DNA of 64,000 nucleotides from Henricia sp. BOLD:AAB3569. Its lineage: Eukaryota > Echinodermata > Asteroidea > Spinulosida > Echinasteridae. Position 1 is the stretch's first letter, and the number at the start of each line of letters is the position of its first letter. Below are positions 33,101-37,310 of this stretch, in pieces. Below the pieces are notes generated by a model. It was not told where the DNA came from and ran no database searches. It saw nothing but the letters and a program-made list of their open reading frames with translations. The DNA lies in contig JBBELK010000457.1 in NCBI GenBank assembly GCA_037783545.1, positions 62,001 to 126,000 on the forward strand. Reading direction: 5' to 3'. Both the position numbers and the translations under genes were made by a program.

Positions 33101-34519
33101 CCATCACCACATGTAAATGAGGAACAGTGGGGTTTAATTTAAAGACGCAGGCTCGCGCTCGTCAATGCGCAAGGAACAAATTTTTGCCACGAAATTCACC
33201 GCGCTCCATACTAGTTGGGCAGTCAGCTGTTACGATCCCGGACGGTGCAGGCTCATTGGTTTATTACGTACGTCCACATGTATGGAGCGTCGTGAATTTC
33301 GTGGCACGAATTAGCTCGTCGTGCATTGACGAGCACCGTCTTTAATCTACTTGAGCTACTTGGGGTGCTCTAGTCACTACATCCATGATTTAACATATAG
33401 GTACACGTATACTGATAAAAACTATTTCCTGGTCGGAAATTAAGGTACGCTGTTTCAGCATGTCTTAAAAGGTTTGACAGCGTTATTAATTGAAGATACC
33501 GCTTATAAGAAAGACGATAAGGTCTCAAGTTTATGTACAAAGTTTATGTACAAAGTTCATGTTAAAACCATGGAGGTAGGAATGTTAAAACAAAGGAATT
33601 TCTAAAGTTCCAAAAGAGATTACGTTTCTGTGCACGGCAAGGCCAGAATGTTGGATAACTTAATTGTACGCACCTTGCGTACGGTGGTGTGGACTCGAAA
33701 CCCATTCAAGTCCACTATTTGCGGGGAAAAGTGACGGATTGTGGACTTGCACTCGTTCGCTCAAGTCCACAGTCATGTTGTCCAAACTTGGGAAGAGGGG
33801 TTAGGGTGGGGGTGGAGGGTTAAAACAAAAGGTTAGGGTTCAGGAGGAAAGTTTAGAAACATGGATTAGGAAAAAATTGGGGTGGATGAGGGAAGAATTT
33901 GGAGAAAACAACGATTTTCCGACCAATTCTCTTAAGTGCACGAATACAAAGAAACGTCCACAGTGCGTACGTAATGCACCCGAGTGTGCGTAAGTATTGC
34001 ACCTTGACCACTGTGTCACATTTTGGTTACAAATGAGTTGTCTGTACTACCATGGAGCTATACTACCGCGTCCGAGTTATGTTTCTAAATGCCATAGAGT
34101 TAAATGAGACTGAGACTCGACGATATGTATTGACAATCCAGAACAGCAAGGTCCTGGCAAGGTGGCCGTTTTGTGATCTATTTTTTGACCTCTTTCGTGT
34201 GAAGAAATGGTCGCTGCTGCAGAATAGGCATATGCTATAGTCTAGGTTCAGTGGTACCACGGTGACAACTCAACACTGACCCATTTGCTGCAACGGAAAC
34301 CAAACCGGACGATACTTTTTTCTCATGTGTCAACTTGCATATCTATACTGACAATACATGTCTGAAAAGCCTTGACATTCTTAGTTTATTTCGATATTAA
34401 ATATTTCTTTTAGAAAAAGGTACATATACTTACTCATTCGCAAAAGCAAAGTCCGTTACAAAAGTGGCAAGACATGCCAACACGAGATGACGAATGCACA
34501 AGAAGCTTGTTAGCTCCAT
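1..34519 (-). CDS. CPAMD8: CPAMD8-like alpha-2-macroglobulin/thioester protein, 5' part (24 exons)
   Basis: Secreted protein of the alpha-2-macroglobulin/complement C3 family. The 24 exons listed separately join in phase into 1018 codons. Order: signal peptide (1 to about 27); macroglobulin domains, with the family signature [11 protein letters not shown] at 129-139, [11 protein letters not shown] near 225 and YVFGKPVKG near 251; RGN near 488; [11 protein letters not shown] near 613; RRRRR at 655-659; the post-bait signature AFFPETWMW near 690; A2M domain about 665-780; LLVEPEGLP near 861; then a FAMeT (Methyltransf_FA) domain from about 883 to 1018. A FAMeT insertion between A2M and thioester domains is the known hallmark of CPAMD8, and I base the name on it. 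The thioester, CUB and receptor-binding parts should lie beyond position 1. CPAMD8 acts outside the cell; its biochemical role is poorly known, so protease binding or innate immunity is inference from the family. CD109/TEP was considered but lacks FAMeT. Confidence 0.88.
427..785. mobile_element. TTAA-flanked hairpin MITE, copy 1
   Basis: About 360 bp with terminal inverted repeats AGGAGCGTGACCAGA and, inverted, TCTGGTCACACTCCT. TTAA lies directly outside each end (423-426 and 786-789), as in piggyBac or Kolobok insertions. It is non-coding and is found again inverted at 1526-1884. Confidence 0.85.
804..988. mobile_element. Small inverted-repeat element (TACAGTRAAAC termini)
   Basis: Begins TACAGTAAAACTTGTATATA and ends with the inverted form of TACAGTGAAACCTGCTATTA. 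GTGGCCACC words repeat inside. A MITE-like element of unknown superfamily. Confidence 0.6.
1050..1436. mobile_element. Foldback element, copy 1
   Basis: The two halves are inverted copies that meet at a central hairpin, CGCTCGTAACCGGGACGG against CCGTCCCGGTTACGAGCG. The right tip is ATGCCCCCTTTA; the left tip is degraded. The complete relative is at 58173-58577. Confidence 0.75.
1526..1884. mobile_element. TTAA-flanked hairpin MITE, copy 2
   Basis: Nearly the same 360-bp element as 427-785 in opposite orientation, with TTAA at 1522-1525 and 1885-1888. Exon 23 of the CPAMD8-like gene begins only about 45 bp further on. Confidence 0.85.
1930..2021 (-). CDS. CPAMD8: CPAMD8-like exon 23: FAMeT domain, middle
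   Basis: Residues 950-980, [18 protein letters not shown] then [13 protein letters not shown]. 'FWISW..G.I.VG' is a conserved FAMeT block. The acceptor follows TTTTATTCAG and the donor is GTATTT. Phase is maintained with exons 22 and 24. Confidence 0.93.
2366..2615. mobile_element. MITE with CCAGGGGCGTCGGAAGC termini
   Basis: Termini CCAGGGGCGTCGGAAGC and, inverted, GCTTCCGACGGCCCTGG, flanked by TCA on both sides (2363-2365, 2616-2618), a 3-bp target duplication. It interrupts an older repeat whose GTGAGAACAG words continue on either side. Confidence 0.75.
3698..3901 (-). CDS. CPAMD8: CPAMD8-like exon 22: FAMeT domain, first half
   Basis: Residues 882-950. [20 protein letters not shown] is followed by [19 protein letters not shown] and [18 protein letters not shown]. 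'A..DAHIALS...YEIVIGGW.NT.S' is the FAMeT (Methyltransf_FA) consensus. Despite the domain name there is no evidence for methyltransferase activity. The acceptor (CCAAAG) was set by phase; the donor is GTTAGC. Confidence 0.9.
4027..4453. mobile_element. MITE with ATATGGGTAATTCCCAAAATT termini, copy 1
   Basis: Termini ATATGGGTAATTCCCAAAA and its inverted copy at the right end, with unrelated AT-rich sequence between. It lies between CPAMD8-like exons 21 and 22. A second copy in the opposite orientation is at 51290-51711. Confidence 0.82.
4499..4550 (-). CDS. CPAMD8: CPAMD8-like exon 21: PEGLP motif
   Basis: A 52-nt exon (residues 865-882), [17 protein letters not shown]. It matches the family motif before the thioester domain, here followed by FAMeT instead. 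Acceptor TTATTTTCAG, donor GTAAAC. Confidence 0.92.
4701..5456. mobile_element. PIF/Harbinger-type element (AGGCCTATTCACACT tip, TTA duplication)
   Basis: Termini AGGCCTATTCACACTG and the inverted form at the right end, with TTA on each side (4698-4700, 5457-5459). The arms repeat GCGGTAACGG and AAGCGGCAACGG motifs. A perfect 32-bp palindrome with TGGCGTCC/GGACGCCA arms sits at about 5188-5220. It is non-coding. Confidence 0.8.
5837..5937 (-). CDS. CPAMD8: CPAMD8-like exon 20: linker to thioester region
   Basis: Residues 831-864, [15 protein letters not shown] and on to [11 protein letters not shown]. 'LLVEPEG' is formed across the splice with exon 21. Acceptor CTCTCTCAAAG, donor GTAACA. Confidence 0.92.
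6277..6427 (-). CDS. CPAMD8: CPAMD8-like exon 19: A2M/MG7
   Basis: Residues 781-831, [20 protein letters not shown] and on to [13 protein letters not shown], the second half of the MG7-like fold. Acceptor CCACAAAG, donor GTGAGA. Confidence 0.92.
7025..7256 (-). CDS. CPAMD8: CPAMD8-like exon 18: A2M domain
   Basis: Residues 703-780. It includes [20 protein letters not shown] and [20 protein letters not shown], the core of the A2M/MG7 region and very close to CD109/TEP sequences. Acceptor TTTAACAG, donor GTATTT. Confidence 0.96.
7330..7610 (+). repeat. SINE-like fragment with B-box-like start
   Basis: GGTTCGACTCCCGTCCGGGT is B-box-like and is followed by GATTGGGTTCTCAGTCCCTG and GTGGGTTTCCCC. 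A second shared stretch, AACCCTTCAATGAGATAACC to about 7610, is also found at 29985-30060. Probably two joined repeat fragments. Confidence 0.45.
7939..8072. mobile_element. PIF/Harbinger-type hairpin (AGGCACAGGCTCGTC tip, TAA duplication)
   Basis: A near-perfect hairpin. TAA flanks at 7936-7938 and 8073-8075. The stem includes TGGAGCTGCGTATTTCGTGG and its complement. A related full copy is at 33142-33342 and a half copy at 6038-6115. It ends about 90 bp from CPAMD8-like exon 17. Confidence 0.82.
8160..8274 (-). CDS. CPAMD8: CPAMD8-like exon 17: post-bait region
   Basis: Residues 665-703. A polar linker ([20 protein letters not shown]) is followed by [18 protein letters not shown]. 'FFPETW.W' opens the A2M domain in all family members. 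Acceptor TTGTATACAG, donor GTGTGT. The preceding intron is about 4 kb and full of repeats. Confidence 0.95.
8511..9114 (-). mobile_element. Tc1/mariner-like DNA transposon remnant
   Basis: Terminal inverted repeats (ATCAAAACTTTGGAAACACC on the left, matched in reverse at the right end) lie within TA-type flanks. The minus strand at about 8895-8965 reads [20 protein letters not shown], the DDE-proximal signature of Tc1-like transposase. It is followed, after an in-frame stop, by remnants of the usual C-terminus including GGFFDE. The N-terminal half is deleted, so it is inactive. Confidence 0.85.
9129..9378 (-). mobile_element. tRNA-derived SINE (family B), copy 1
   Basis: On the minus strand: GGGGTACCGTGGCCGAGTGG (A box), GGGTTCGATACCC-like B box, then TGTGCCCTTGAGCAAGGCA, AAGATCC and a CCGGTGTC-type end (here CTGGTGTC). 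Same family at 23342-23559, 35985-36208 and 62223-62478. Confidence 0.82.
10030..10580. repeat. GACTTGACT tandem repeats
   Basis: Many copies of GACTTGACTTGAC and three units of about 58 bp around 10430-10570, each containing TTGGGACTCGAAGGCAATTT. Looser related sequence occurs at 14080-14345. Low-complexity, non-coding. Confidence 0.8.
11006..11206. repeat. TTCGCCCCAAAACCAC tandem array with inverted end
   Basis: About ten units of 15-17 bp, TTCGCCCCAAAACCAC with variants. The last two units (about 11165-11206) are inverted, GGGGCGAAATG, so the array folds back. Confidence 0.85.
12242..12347 (-). CDS. CPAMD8: CPAMD8-like exon 16: MG6/bait junction with five arginines
   Basis: Residues 630-665, [20 protein letters not shown] then [15 protein letters not shown]. 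Five consecutive arginines (655-659) stand where C3-type proteins are cut into chains and where A2M carries its bait. Acceptor AAATACAG, donor GTACAA. Confidence 0.92.
12397..12767. mobile_element. GACGCCGGAGGACGT-family element, copy 1
   Basis: ATGACGCCGGAGGACGTATA, AAACACACTC and GGTTGACGAGTTAAAACGTC words. CGTACGCCGGTACTGGGTAT and GCATACGTATTGCGCCCCAG occur at the right. Related to 56838-57152 and 61206-61322. Confidence 0.55.
13128..13277 (-). CDS. CPAMD8: CPAMD8-like exon 15: MG6
   Basis: Residues 580-629, [20 protein letters not shown] and [15 protein letters not shown]. 'A.VD.SV.LL' is the MG6 signature. Acceptor CTACACCAG, donor GTAAGT. Confidence 0.95.
13451..13858. mobile_element. 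PIF/Harbinger-type element (GACCCCGTTACTCATTAGG tip, TAA duplication)
   Basis: Termini GACCCCGTTACTCATTAGG and, inverted, CCTAATGTGAATGGGGTA, with TAA on both sides (13448-13450, 13859-13861). The arms repeat CGAATGAAG and ATGAAGATCAAATGAAG. It lies between CPAMD8-like exons 14 and 15. Confidence 0.72.
14080..14345. repeat. Degenerate GACTTGA repeats
   Basis: GACTTGAGATTTGACTTGGG-like words, looser than at 10030-10580 but the same motif. In CPAMD8-like intron 14. Confidence 0.55.
14985..15145 (-). CDS. CPAMD8: CPAMD8-like exon 14: MG5/MG6
   Basis: Residues 526-579, with [20 protein letters not shown] and [11 protein letters not shown], the conserved 'MAP.A.LLVYYV' strand leading into MG6. 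Acceptor TTTCCACTTAG, donor GTCAGG. Confidence 0.95.
15448..15600. mobile_element. Hairpin element with TAGACCGTATCGAATAGC tips, copy 1
   Basis: ATAGACCGTATCGAATAGCC at the left and, inverted, GCTATTCGATACGGTCTATA at the right. Contains TTTCTTTGTTCCTTGAGGAC. Partial copies are at 16008-16131 and 8082-8138. Confidence 0.78.
15852..15990. mobile_element. PIF/Harbinger-type hairpin (AGCCCGGTTCATACT tip)
   Basis: 139 bp. AGCCCGGTTCATACTGCACG pairs with the right end (GTATGAATGGGCT). The arms repeat GCGAAAGCGAATGCGAACGC. Flanks are TTA and TCA. A second element with the same tip is at 43397-43549. Confidence 0.78.
16008..16131. mobile_element. Hairpin element with TAGACCGTATCGAATAGC tips, copy 2
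   Basis: Shares TTTCTTTGTTCCTTGAGGAC, ACATATTGTGCTTC and the right tip GGCTATTCGATACGGTCTAT with 15448-15600. The left tip is replaced by other sequence. Confidence 0.7.
16256..16374. repeat. Homopyrimidine tract, CCCCTCTCC repeats ending in poly-C/poly-A
   Basis: About 119 bp of C and T only on the plus strand, then a run of C and a run of A. On the coding (minus) strand it is GGGGAGGGGGAG-rich and starts about 37 nt after the exon 13 donor, so it may form a G-quadruplex or H-DNA. Confidence 0.9.
16411..16603 (-). CDS. CPAMD8: CPAMD8-like exon 13: MG5 with an RRRR site
   Basis: Residues 462-526, starting [12 protein letters not shown] and containing [14 protein letters not shown], the conserved MG5 'SRG' turn. 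It also carries [11 protein letters not shown] (Arg 508-511), a possible proprotein-convertase site in a loop. Acceptor CGGCCAAG, donor GTACGA. A purine-rich tract on the coding strand starts about 40 nt after the donor. Confidence 0.92.
17140..17272 (-). mobile_element. tRNA-Thr-derived SINE (family A)
   Basis: On the minus strand the head folds as a tRNA: A box TGGTCGAGTGG, anticodon loop CTTGTAT (TGT, threonine), B box GGTTCGAGTCC and CCCAC T-arm. The first acceptor pair is A:A. The sequence downstream (GCTATGA) also occurs after the B box at 61127-61190, so I call it a SINE rather than a working tRNA gene. It starts 48 bp from exon 12. Confidence 0.65.
17320..17448 (-). CDS. CPAMD8: CPAMD8-like exon 12: MG5 start
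   Basis: Residues 419-461, [20 protein letters not shown] then [13 protein letters not shown]. The 'WYSPSKC' motif is typical of the MG4/MG5 boundary. Acceptor CCTTGCAG, donor GTGAGA. A tRNA-derived SINE sits just downstream. Confidence 0.95.
17666..18015. repeat. Dispersed repeat D, copy 1
   Basis: GTGATTCCCACAGCAATGAA, TGACATTTCCTGTTTCAGGG, TTTTGTTGGATTTTCAACCT and CTCGATCTTTCAATCAGAGT match 44186-44458 in order. A shorter piece is at 30515-30605. Superfamily unknown. Confidence 0.7.
18202..18257. repeat. Homopurine G-rich tract
   Basis: Over 50 bases of G with a few A and T on the plus strand. The coding strand is C-rich, about 52 nt after the exon 11 donor. Confidence 0.9.
18309..18476 (-). 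CDS. CPAMD8: CPAMD8-like exon 11: MG4
   Basis: Residues 363-418, [18 protein letters not shown] and on to SGHVWIN. This is MG4. Acceptor TTTTGTCAG, donor GTAAGT. A long C-rich tract on the coding strand begins about 50 nt beyond the donor. Confidence 0.94.
18750..20270. mobile_element. 1.5-kb DNA transposon with THAP-like fragment
   Basis: Imperfect terminal inverted repeats: ACTATGAGGTAAAGTCTAGC at the left against ACTATCACGTAAAGCCAAGC read inward from the right, then CGTAGGGC on both sides. Subterminal GCCACGTA words are repeated many times in both flanks. The centre holds a plus-strand reading frame that begins like a THAP zinc finger. THAP domains occur in P and Kolobok transposases, so this is probably a degraded element of that kind lying in CPAMD8-like intron 10. 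Confidence 0.6.
19473..19754 (+). pseudogene. THAP-like zinc-finger fragment inside the transposon
   Basis: An open frame starting [17 protein letters not shown] then [10 protein letters not shown] resembles the opening of a THAP domain, with paired cysteines, RH and a short basic block. The second zinc-ligand half (C..H) is not visible in this frame, so the domain is incomplete or decayed. It is unlikely to be a host gene because it is framed by transposon inverted repeats. Confidence 0.4.
20334..20561 (-). CDS. CPAMD8: CPAMD8-like exon 10: MG3/MG4
   Basis: Residues 287-362, [14 protein letters not shown] and on to [12 protein letters not shown]. The 'F.PGLPY.GK' motif marks entry to MG4 throughout the family. 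Acceptor TATTTCTAG, donor GTAATC. Confidence 0.95.
20645..20765 (-). mobile_element. SINE family B-like tail fragment
   Basis: GAATCCCC, GAATGCTCTGGGATCTTTTA and GCATTACACAAGACAGGACC resemble the 3' half of family B. No A or B box. Confidence 0.5.
20836..20944 (-). CDS. CPAMD8: CPAMD8-like exon 9: MG3
   Basis: Residues 250-286, beginning [14 protein letters not shown], the conserved MG3 strand, and ending SYKFMD. Acceptor CTCTTTAG, donor GTGAGT. Both junctions are in phase. Confidence 0.95.
21759..21840 (-). CDS. CPAMD8: CPAMD8-like exon 8: MG3 start
   Basis: Residues 223-250, [20 protein letters not shown] then ASVEAR. Two AG acceptors lie 10 nt apart. I chose the upstream one (after AATTTTTAG) because only it restores the conserved YVLPRFEV and keeps phase. 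Donor GTAAGA. Confidence 0.93.
22374..22480. mobile_element. Short hairpin with CAGTGGCGGATCC tips
   Basis: CAGTGGCGGATCCAGCAAGC at the left, GGATCCGCCACTG at the right. 107 bp, AT-rich interior. Similar GGCGGATC tips appear in the insert at 49372-49526. Confidence 0.72.
22753..23158. mobile_element. Inverted-repeat element ending near exon 7
   Basis: Left CCTGTCTGCATTGGATTTTT and right (inverted) GTGTCCGCATTGGACTTGAA. CTCGGTAAA/TTTACCGAG words recur inside. It ends about 25 bp from the donor of CPAMD8-like exon 7. Confidence 0.6.
23181..23294 (-). CDS. CPAMD8: CPAMD8-like exon 7: MG2 end
   Basis: Residues 185-223. It contains [18 protein letters not shown] and ends FEVQKY, the standard MG2-to-MG3 boundary. 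The donor is GTAAGT after TATG, and the next codon is completed by exon 8 to give KYVLPRFEV. Confidence 0.94.
23342..23559 (-). mobile_element. tRNA-derived SINE (family B), copy 2
   Basis: Minus-strand head GGGGTATGTGGCTGAGTGG, body GTGCCCTTGAGTGAGCAAGG and CCAGTGTGTTGTGTAACAC. About 50 bp from CPAMD8-like exon 7. Confidence 0.78.
24099..24206. mobile_element. 108-bp near-perfect hairpin
   Basis: The stem GACGATTTTGGTTTTTGCTT pairs with AAGCAAAAACCAAAATCGTC around an 8-base loop. Tips are AGACCCAG and CTGGGTCT. A recent foldback MITE in CPAMD8-like intron 6. Confidence 0.78.
24886..24958 (-). CDS. CPAMD8: CPAMD8-like exon 6: MG2
   Basis: Residues 161-185, reading [18 protein letters not shown] and on to LCC. 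It matches the 'I.DP.G.R..QW' strand of MG2. Acceptor TTTTCCAG, donor GTAAGT. One base (G) is carried into exon 7. Confidence 0.93.
25201..25253 (-). CDS. CPAMD8: CPAMD8-like exon 5: MG2
   Basis: A 53-nt exon (residues 143-160) reading [18 protein letters not shown], matching the MG2 segment that follows YKPSQ in the family. Acceptor TTTTTCCAG, donor GTAAGG. Both junctions are in phase. Confidence 0.92.
25821..25986 (-). CDS. CPAMD8: CPAMD8-like exon 4: MG1 end and MG2 start
   Basis: Residues 88-143. It carries [13 protein letters not shown] (129-141), the most widely conserved N-terminal signature of A2M, C3 and TEP proteins. Two cysteines in the CGNC motif may form a local disulfide. Acceptor TTTTAG, donor GTCGGT, which is a weaker donor than the others. 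Confidence 0.95.
26590..26800. mobile_element. PIF/Harbinger-type element, tandem neighbour 1
   Basis: Tip AGCCTAGTTTCCATATAATC, inverted at the right as ATATGGAAACAGGGCT, with TTA on each side (26587-26589, 26801-26803). The arms are made of GCAACGCAAAC and TTTGCGTTGC repeats. A close relative starts 30 bp further on. Confidence 0.82.
26831..27016. mobile_element. PIF/Harbinger-type element, tandem neighbour 2
   Basis: Tip AGCCTGGTTTCCATATAATC, inverted at the right as ATATGGAAACCGGGCT, with TAT on each side (26828-26830, 27017-27019). More than 85 percent like 26590-26800 by eye. Both lie inside a wider region of TGCGTC-type repeats (about 26280-27440). Confidence 0.82.
28081..28103 (-). 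CDS. CPAMD8: CPAMD8-like exon 3: 23-nt micro-exon
   Basis: A 23-nt exon between TTTTCACAG and GTAAGG encodes GKGKLKLQ together with the split Gly codon. It restores phase between exons 2 and 4 and supplies the expected MG1 strand before [13 protein letters not shown]. It is too short for ORF-based gene finding. Confidence 0.85.
28209..28472. mobile_element. MITE with ATATGGGTCATTCTATAAATT termini
   Basis: 264 bp. The first 30 bases and last 30 bases are near-perfect inverted copies (ATATGGGTCATTCTATAAAT). Inside, GTAACGGGGACAG and its inverted counterpart also pair. The tip resembles the ATATGGGTAATTCCC family but is distinct. Confidence 0.82.
29985..30060 (+). repeat. Repeat fragment shared with 7543-7610
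   Basis: AGCCCTATAGACGG, CAATGAGATAATCACCCCTC and CCAGAGATCACTTAAGATA match 7543-7610. It ends at the donor side of CPAMD8-like exon 2. Family unknown. Confidence 0.6.
30081..30232 (-). CDS. CPAMD8: CPAMD8-like exon 2: MG1 domain, first part
   Basis: Residues 29-80, beginning [20 protein letters not shown], which is the typical opening of the first macroglobulin domain. The acceptor follows TTTTCACAG and the donor is GTGAGA. The exon leaves one base (G) for the 23-nt exon 3. Confidence 0.93.
30645..30901. mobile_element. Hairpin element (CAGCTGTGTCCACAGTG tip)
   Basis: The left tip CAGCTGTGTCCACAGTG pairs with CAGTGTGGACGCTG at the right end; TA lies on each side. GACGGAAGCGGCAACC is directly repeated in the left arm and appears inverted in the right arm. 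Confidence 0.7.
31313..32107. mobile_element. TTAA-flanked element nested in 31194-32677
   Basis: Termini AGGTACACACCGG and, inverted, CCGGTGTGTTCCT, with TTAA on both sides (31309-31312, 32108-32111). The interior contains a 50-bp palindrome at 31913-31962. A partial relative is at 47335-47684. It is non-coding. Confidence 0.8.
31913..31962. repeat. Palindrome GGTCACGTGACTTTTCGG
   Basis: About 22-bp arms (CACGTGACTTTTCGGAACCA and complement) around a 5-base loop; each arm contains the E-box CACGTG. It lies inside the nested TTAA element of CPAMD8-like intron 1. Confidence 0.8.
32240..32350. repeat. GTGTTAA/TTAACACC repeat cluster
   Basis: Within the 31194-32677 element, TTAACACC and GGTGTTAA words are repeated about eight times in both orientations over 110 bp. 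Probably a small inserted hairpin element. Confidence 0.5.
33142..33342. mobile_element. Hairpin element related to 7939-8072
   Basis: Tip AGACGCAGGCTCG, with stem ATTTTTGCCACGAAATTCAC and its inverted partner GTGAATTTCGTGGCACGAAT. The loop contains TTACGATCCCGGACGG. It lies in CPAMD8-like intron 1. Confidence 0.75.
34434..34519 (-). CDS. CPAMD8: CPAMD8-like exon 1: signal peptide
   Basis: The start codon is 34517-34519. The exon encodes residues 1-28 plus two bases of codon 29. A hydrophobic stretch ([17 protein letters not shown]) looks like a secretory signal peptide. The donor reads GTAAGT. I chose this ATG because the GA left at the donor plus G from exon 2 gives Glu and an open frame into the first macroglobulin domain. 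Confidence 0.88.
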
Positions 34520-35572
34520 CTTGAGTTGCCGATAATGCGTCCTCAGTACTTTAAAAGTTGTAGCTGGTTTCGCGCCAAATTTAGTTCGGCTGCAAAACCG
34601 GCAATTGTTTGCTACAGATAAATTCCTGCTGGATGTGCAACGGAGATCTGGTAGTCTTCAACGTTGTAGAAAGTTTCGTGCCAAGAAAATGACAGAATCT
34701 CCGGTATAATTCCAGAAAACCTCGTCGTTTATTATCAGTGCACCTCAGGCAATCAGCCTGTCCGAATTCGTGGACCAAAAACTGCAAAAATACATAATTG
34801 CAATCATCTCTTTTTCTTCTAAACGTTGTGGATCAGTTGAACACAGTATATCGATGTTTCTACATCAGCGATGCCACATTTAAGAACACAGGAGAAAGTG
34901 ATGTGAACGTAGGCCAACGGTGACCTACTTTGCAGTTTGTTTCTCGAGCCGGATACAAGTTTACATTCTTTCCAAAAGACAAACCTCGAAAAAGCCAACT
35001 TGTCAAGCTCAAGTGACCTTCTGTAAGAGTCGTCACTCGGTCACGCCACACTATAGACGGAAGGGCCTACTGCAGCTGGTGCAGTGCTTTGTAGTAGCTC
35101 ATATCAAACTGCTCAAACTTCCACAAGCACATTCAGTTTCTGATGCTGGGCATGTCACTTCCAAAACGCCACTGGGTAATATCCGCGACCAAGCTTGGGG
35201 CTGTGTACCTTGTCAACTTGTTGCACATAATCTGCCTATACAACGCGTGTACACGAGTATTTACGTACACTGTCAACGGTAGCTTCCAGGCACAAGGCCA
35301 TTTGTGGTCGAGATCACCTACTGCATGCATTGAGTTCCCTTGTCAAAGTAGGCCCAAGAGAATAATAATGCAATTTATTGTCCCACGTCGGAAGGTCTTG
35401 CGGTGAAGTGGAAAACCGCAACATTTCTGCAAGAAACCAGATGGATAAATCAAAATGACTTTTATGTACAAATCATGGAGAAAGGAAAAACAATTAATTG
35501 GTGAATTAGAAGTGGATGATGGATACCAACAGTAATTTTGAATGAGATGTTAACATGGGTCTGTTTTCGCGG

Positions 35573-35711
35573 CCACAACCAGAAACATGTTTGTGATGAC
35601 GTAACTGCATATTCAACCAATGGTCAGCTTTGGTTGTCGGCGACAAAAGTCGTTCATTGGTTAAACCAATAATTACGTCAGGAACAAGTTTCTGGTTATG
35701 GTCGCCAAAAC
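35573..35711. mobile_element. Hairpin MITE (TTTCGCGGCCACAACCAGAAAC), copy 1
   Basis: Tips TTTTCGCGGCCACAACCAGA and, inverted, TCTGGTTATGGTCGCCAAAA. The inner CCAATGGTCAGC/GTCGTTCATTGG pair. A related copy is at 41855-42004. Confidence 0.75.
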
Positions 35712-35716
35712 AGCCC

Positions 35717-35902
35717 GGGGGCCAATTTCATAAAATGGCGGTCAAAATCTTATGTAATGTGCATTACAATTGACTGTTGTTCTGCTATTCTTGCCAAGAA
35801 CACAAGTTGATGGCGTACAATTTTGATTATCCCAGTTTTTATAAAGCAAACAAATTTTGGAGTAAGCAAAATTGTCTGCTAAACAGCTTCATGAATATGG
35901 CT
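35717..35902. mobile_element. GGGGCCAATTTCAT-family MITE, copy 1
   Basis: Left tip GGGGGCCAATTTCATAAAAT; degraded right tip TGCTAAACAGCTTCATGAAT. Belongs with 41512-41743, 52675-52908 and 61651-61911. Confidence 0.6.
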
Positions 35903-35984
35903 TAATGATATTGCGGAAGCTGTTATTTGCAGCCCGTGTAGCTGAATTGTTTAAGAGATACATAGGTGCATGGGTGGCGTCATT

Positions 35985-36208
35985 GGCAGGCAACGGCTAG
36001 AGACACCGGGGAATCCCCTTATACTCTTCACGAAAGCATGCTCCGAGATATTTTCAGTGCGTTACACGTCACATTGGAGTGGACCAATAGCTTTACATCC
36101 CTTCCAAAGGATGAAACAATTGTGGTTAAGTGCCTTGCTCAAGGGCACAAGTACCACGACGGGGTATTGAACAACAACGACCCAAATCACTCGATCACGG
36201 TTCCCCAA
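35985..36208 (-). mobile_element. tRNA-derived SINE (family B), copy 3
   Basis: Minus strand: GGGGAACCGTGATCGAGTGA head, CTTGTGCCCTTGAGCAAGGC, CCCCGGTGTCTCTAGCC end. It lies in the shared promoter region upstream of fasciclin exon 1A. Confidence 0.8.
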
Positions 36209-36833
36209 ATTGTTTTTCATACCGTATTGTAAAAAAAAAAAGGTGAAATACGGGGATTAAAAAAGCGAATACAATACTGAAGAGAATCACATTATGTCAC
36301 TGAGTCGAACATTAGATGGAAGACTGCACGAGAAATACATTTGGGTATGCAAATAATATAACAATTAAACATCGGTGTCTGTTCCTGATTATAAAAAAAT
36401 ACTCCAAAATACAGTACGTGTACATTACAAATAGAGGTATACGCTGAGCCAGGAACGAAACGGGGGCGCTATCGCAAAACACAAGGGACCTCAATCACTA
36501 ATAAGTCTTGTGCCGCGTCGCGTCTCGCTTAGACTTAAATCAAGTCCGAGTTGTGCTTTTACAGTGACCCCTGTGCTTCATGAGAAAATACGGTCTACAA
36601 TGTTCGGACACGTGCGGAGTCTACTCAGGACACTCCGTAAGCAAGGACAGCAGGTGGCATAAAATGGCTTCGCACGTTTTGGATACACACGTGACACGTA
36701 CACTCACTGTATTATTGTGCATACCACGATTAGGATTTTTGTACTGAGATCAACCACTTCCTCGTATGGGCGCGAGACATAGGGATCTTCACTAGGTCCA
36801 TGGTGCAACAATAAAGCATACTAAAACGACAAA

Positions 36834-37310
36834 ATGGTACGTCTGATTCACACGCTATTGATATTGTTTCTGGCAATGTTTCTGAGCATGGAGGATGTTC
36901 TGAGCGACCACGCACTGGCCCACGATGCCCCAAAAGACTCTACAACAAGCGACAACATCTTGCAAGTCTGCGAGAATAGTGGCGCCCTAACCTTCGTCAA
37001 GTACGCTCGAGCAACACCGTGGGTGAAAAAGACCCTGGAGAACGGCACAGGGTACACGGCATTCACGCCCACGGACCAAGCTTTCAAAAACCTTCCCCAA
37101 TACGTGAAGGACGCCATTAAAGAGCCCCAGACCCTCGAGTGGTACCTGCGGTACCACATCGCCCTGGCAGTGGTCTACGAGCGAGAGATGAACCAAGACC
37201 TTCGGATTCCAAGCGCATTCAGACCTCCTGGTAAAAATGAAGACGTGTCGGAGCCCGTGCAACCCATCAGGTTCAATGTTTACCACGTGTGGGATCCTGC
37301 GCGCAAAGAG
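36834..37310 (+). CDS. Fasciclin gene exon 1A: signal peptide and first FAS1 half
   Basis: Encodes 159 residues in one open exon. Residues 3-18 are a hydrophobic signal peptide. FAS1 starts near 41; the H1-like motif is TGYTAFTPTDQAFKNLP (72-88), and the YH motif is in LEWYLRYHI (101-109). Donor GTAACT at 37311. The start has the context ACAAAATGG and is the first ATG of the frame. Codons are GC-rich compared with flanking DNA. Confidence 0.85.

Larger units (their letters stand above)
34520..36833. promoter_or_regulatory. Shared head-to-head upstream region
   Basis: 2.3 kb between the start codons of the CPAMD8-like gene (minus) and fasciclin exon 1A (plus), so both promoters should lie here. 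I see no convincing TATA box or initiator; TTTTAAAG at about 34547-34555 is only a weak candidate for the minus gene. The right part is occupied by a hairpin MITE (35573-35711), a GGGGCCAATTTCAT element (35717-35902) and a SINE (35985-36208). 34900-35500 and 36240-36830 hold nothing I recognise. Confidence 0.45.

Noticed and set aside
33780-33900. TTAGGG-like words as an interstitial telomere repeat
   Set aside because: The words are irregular (TTAGGGTGGG, TTAGGGTTCAGG) and not a TTAGGG array.
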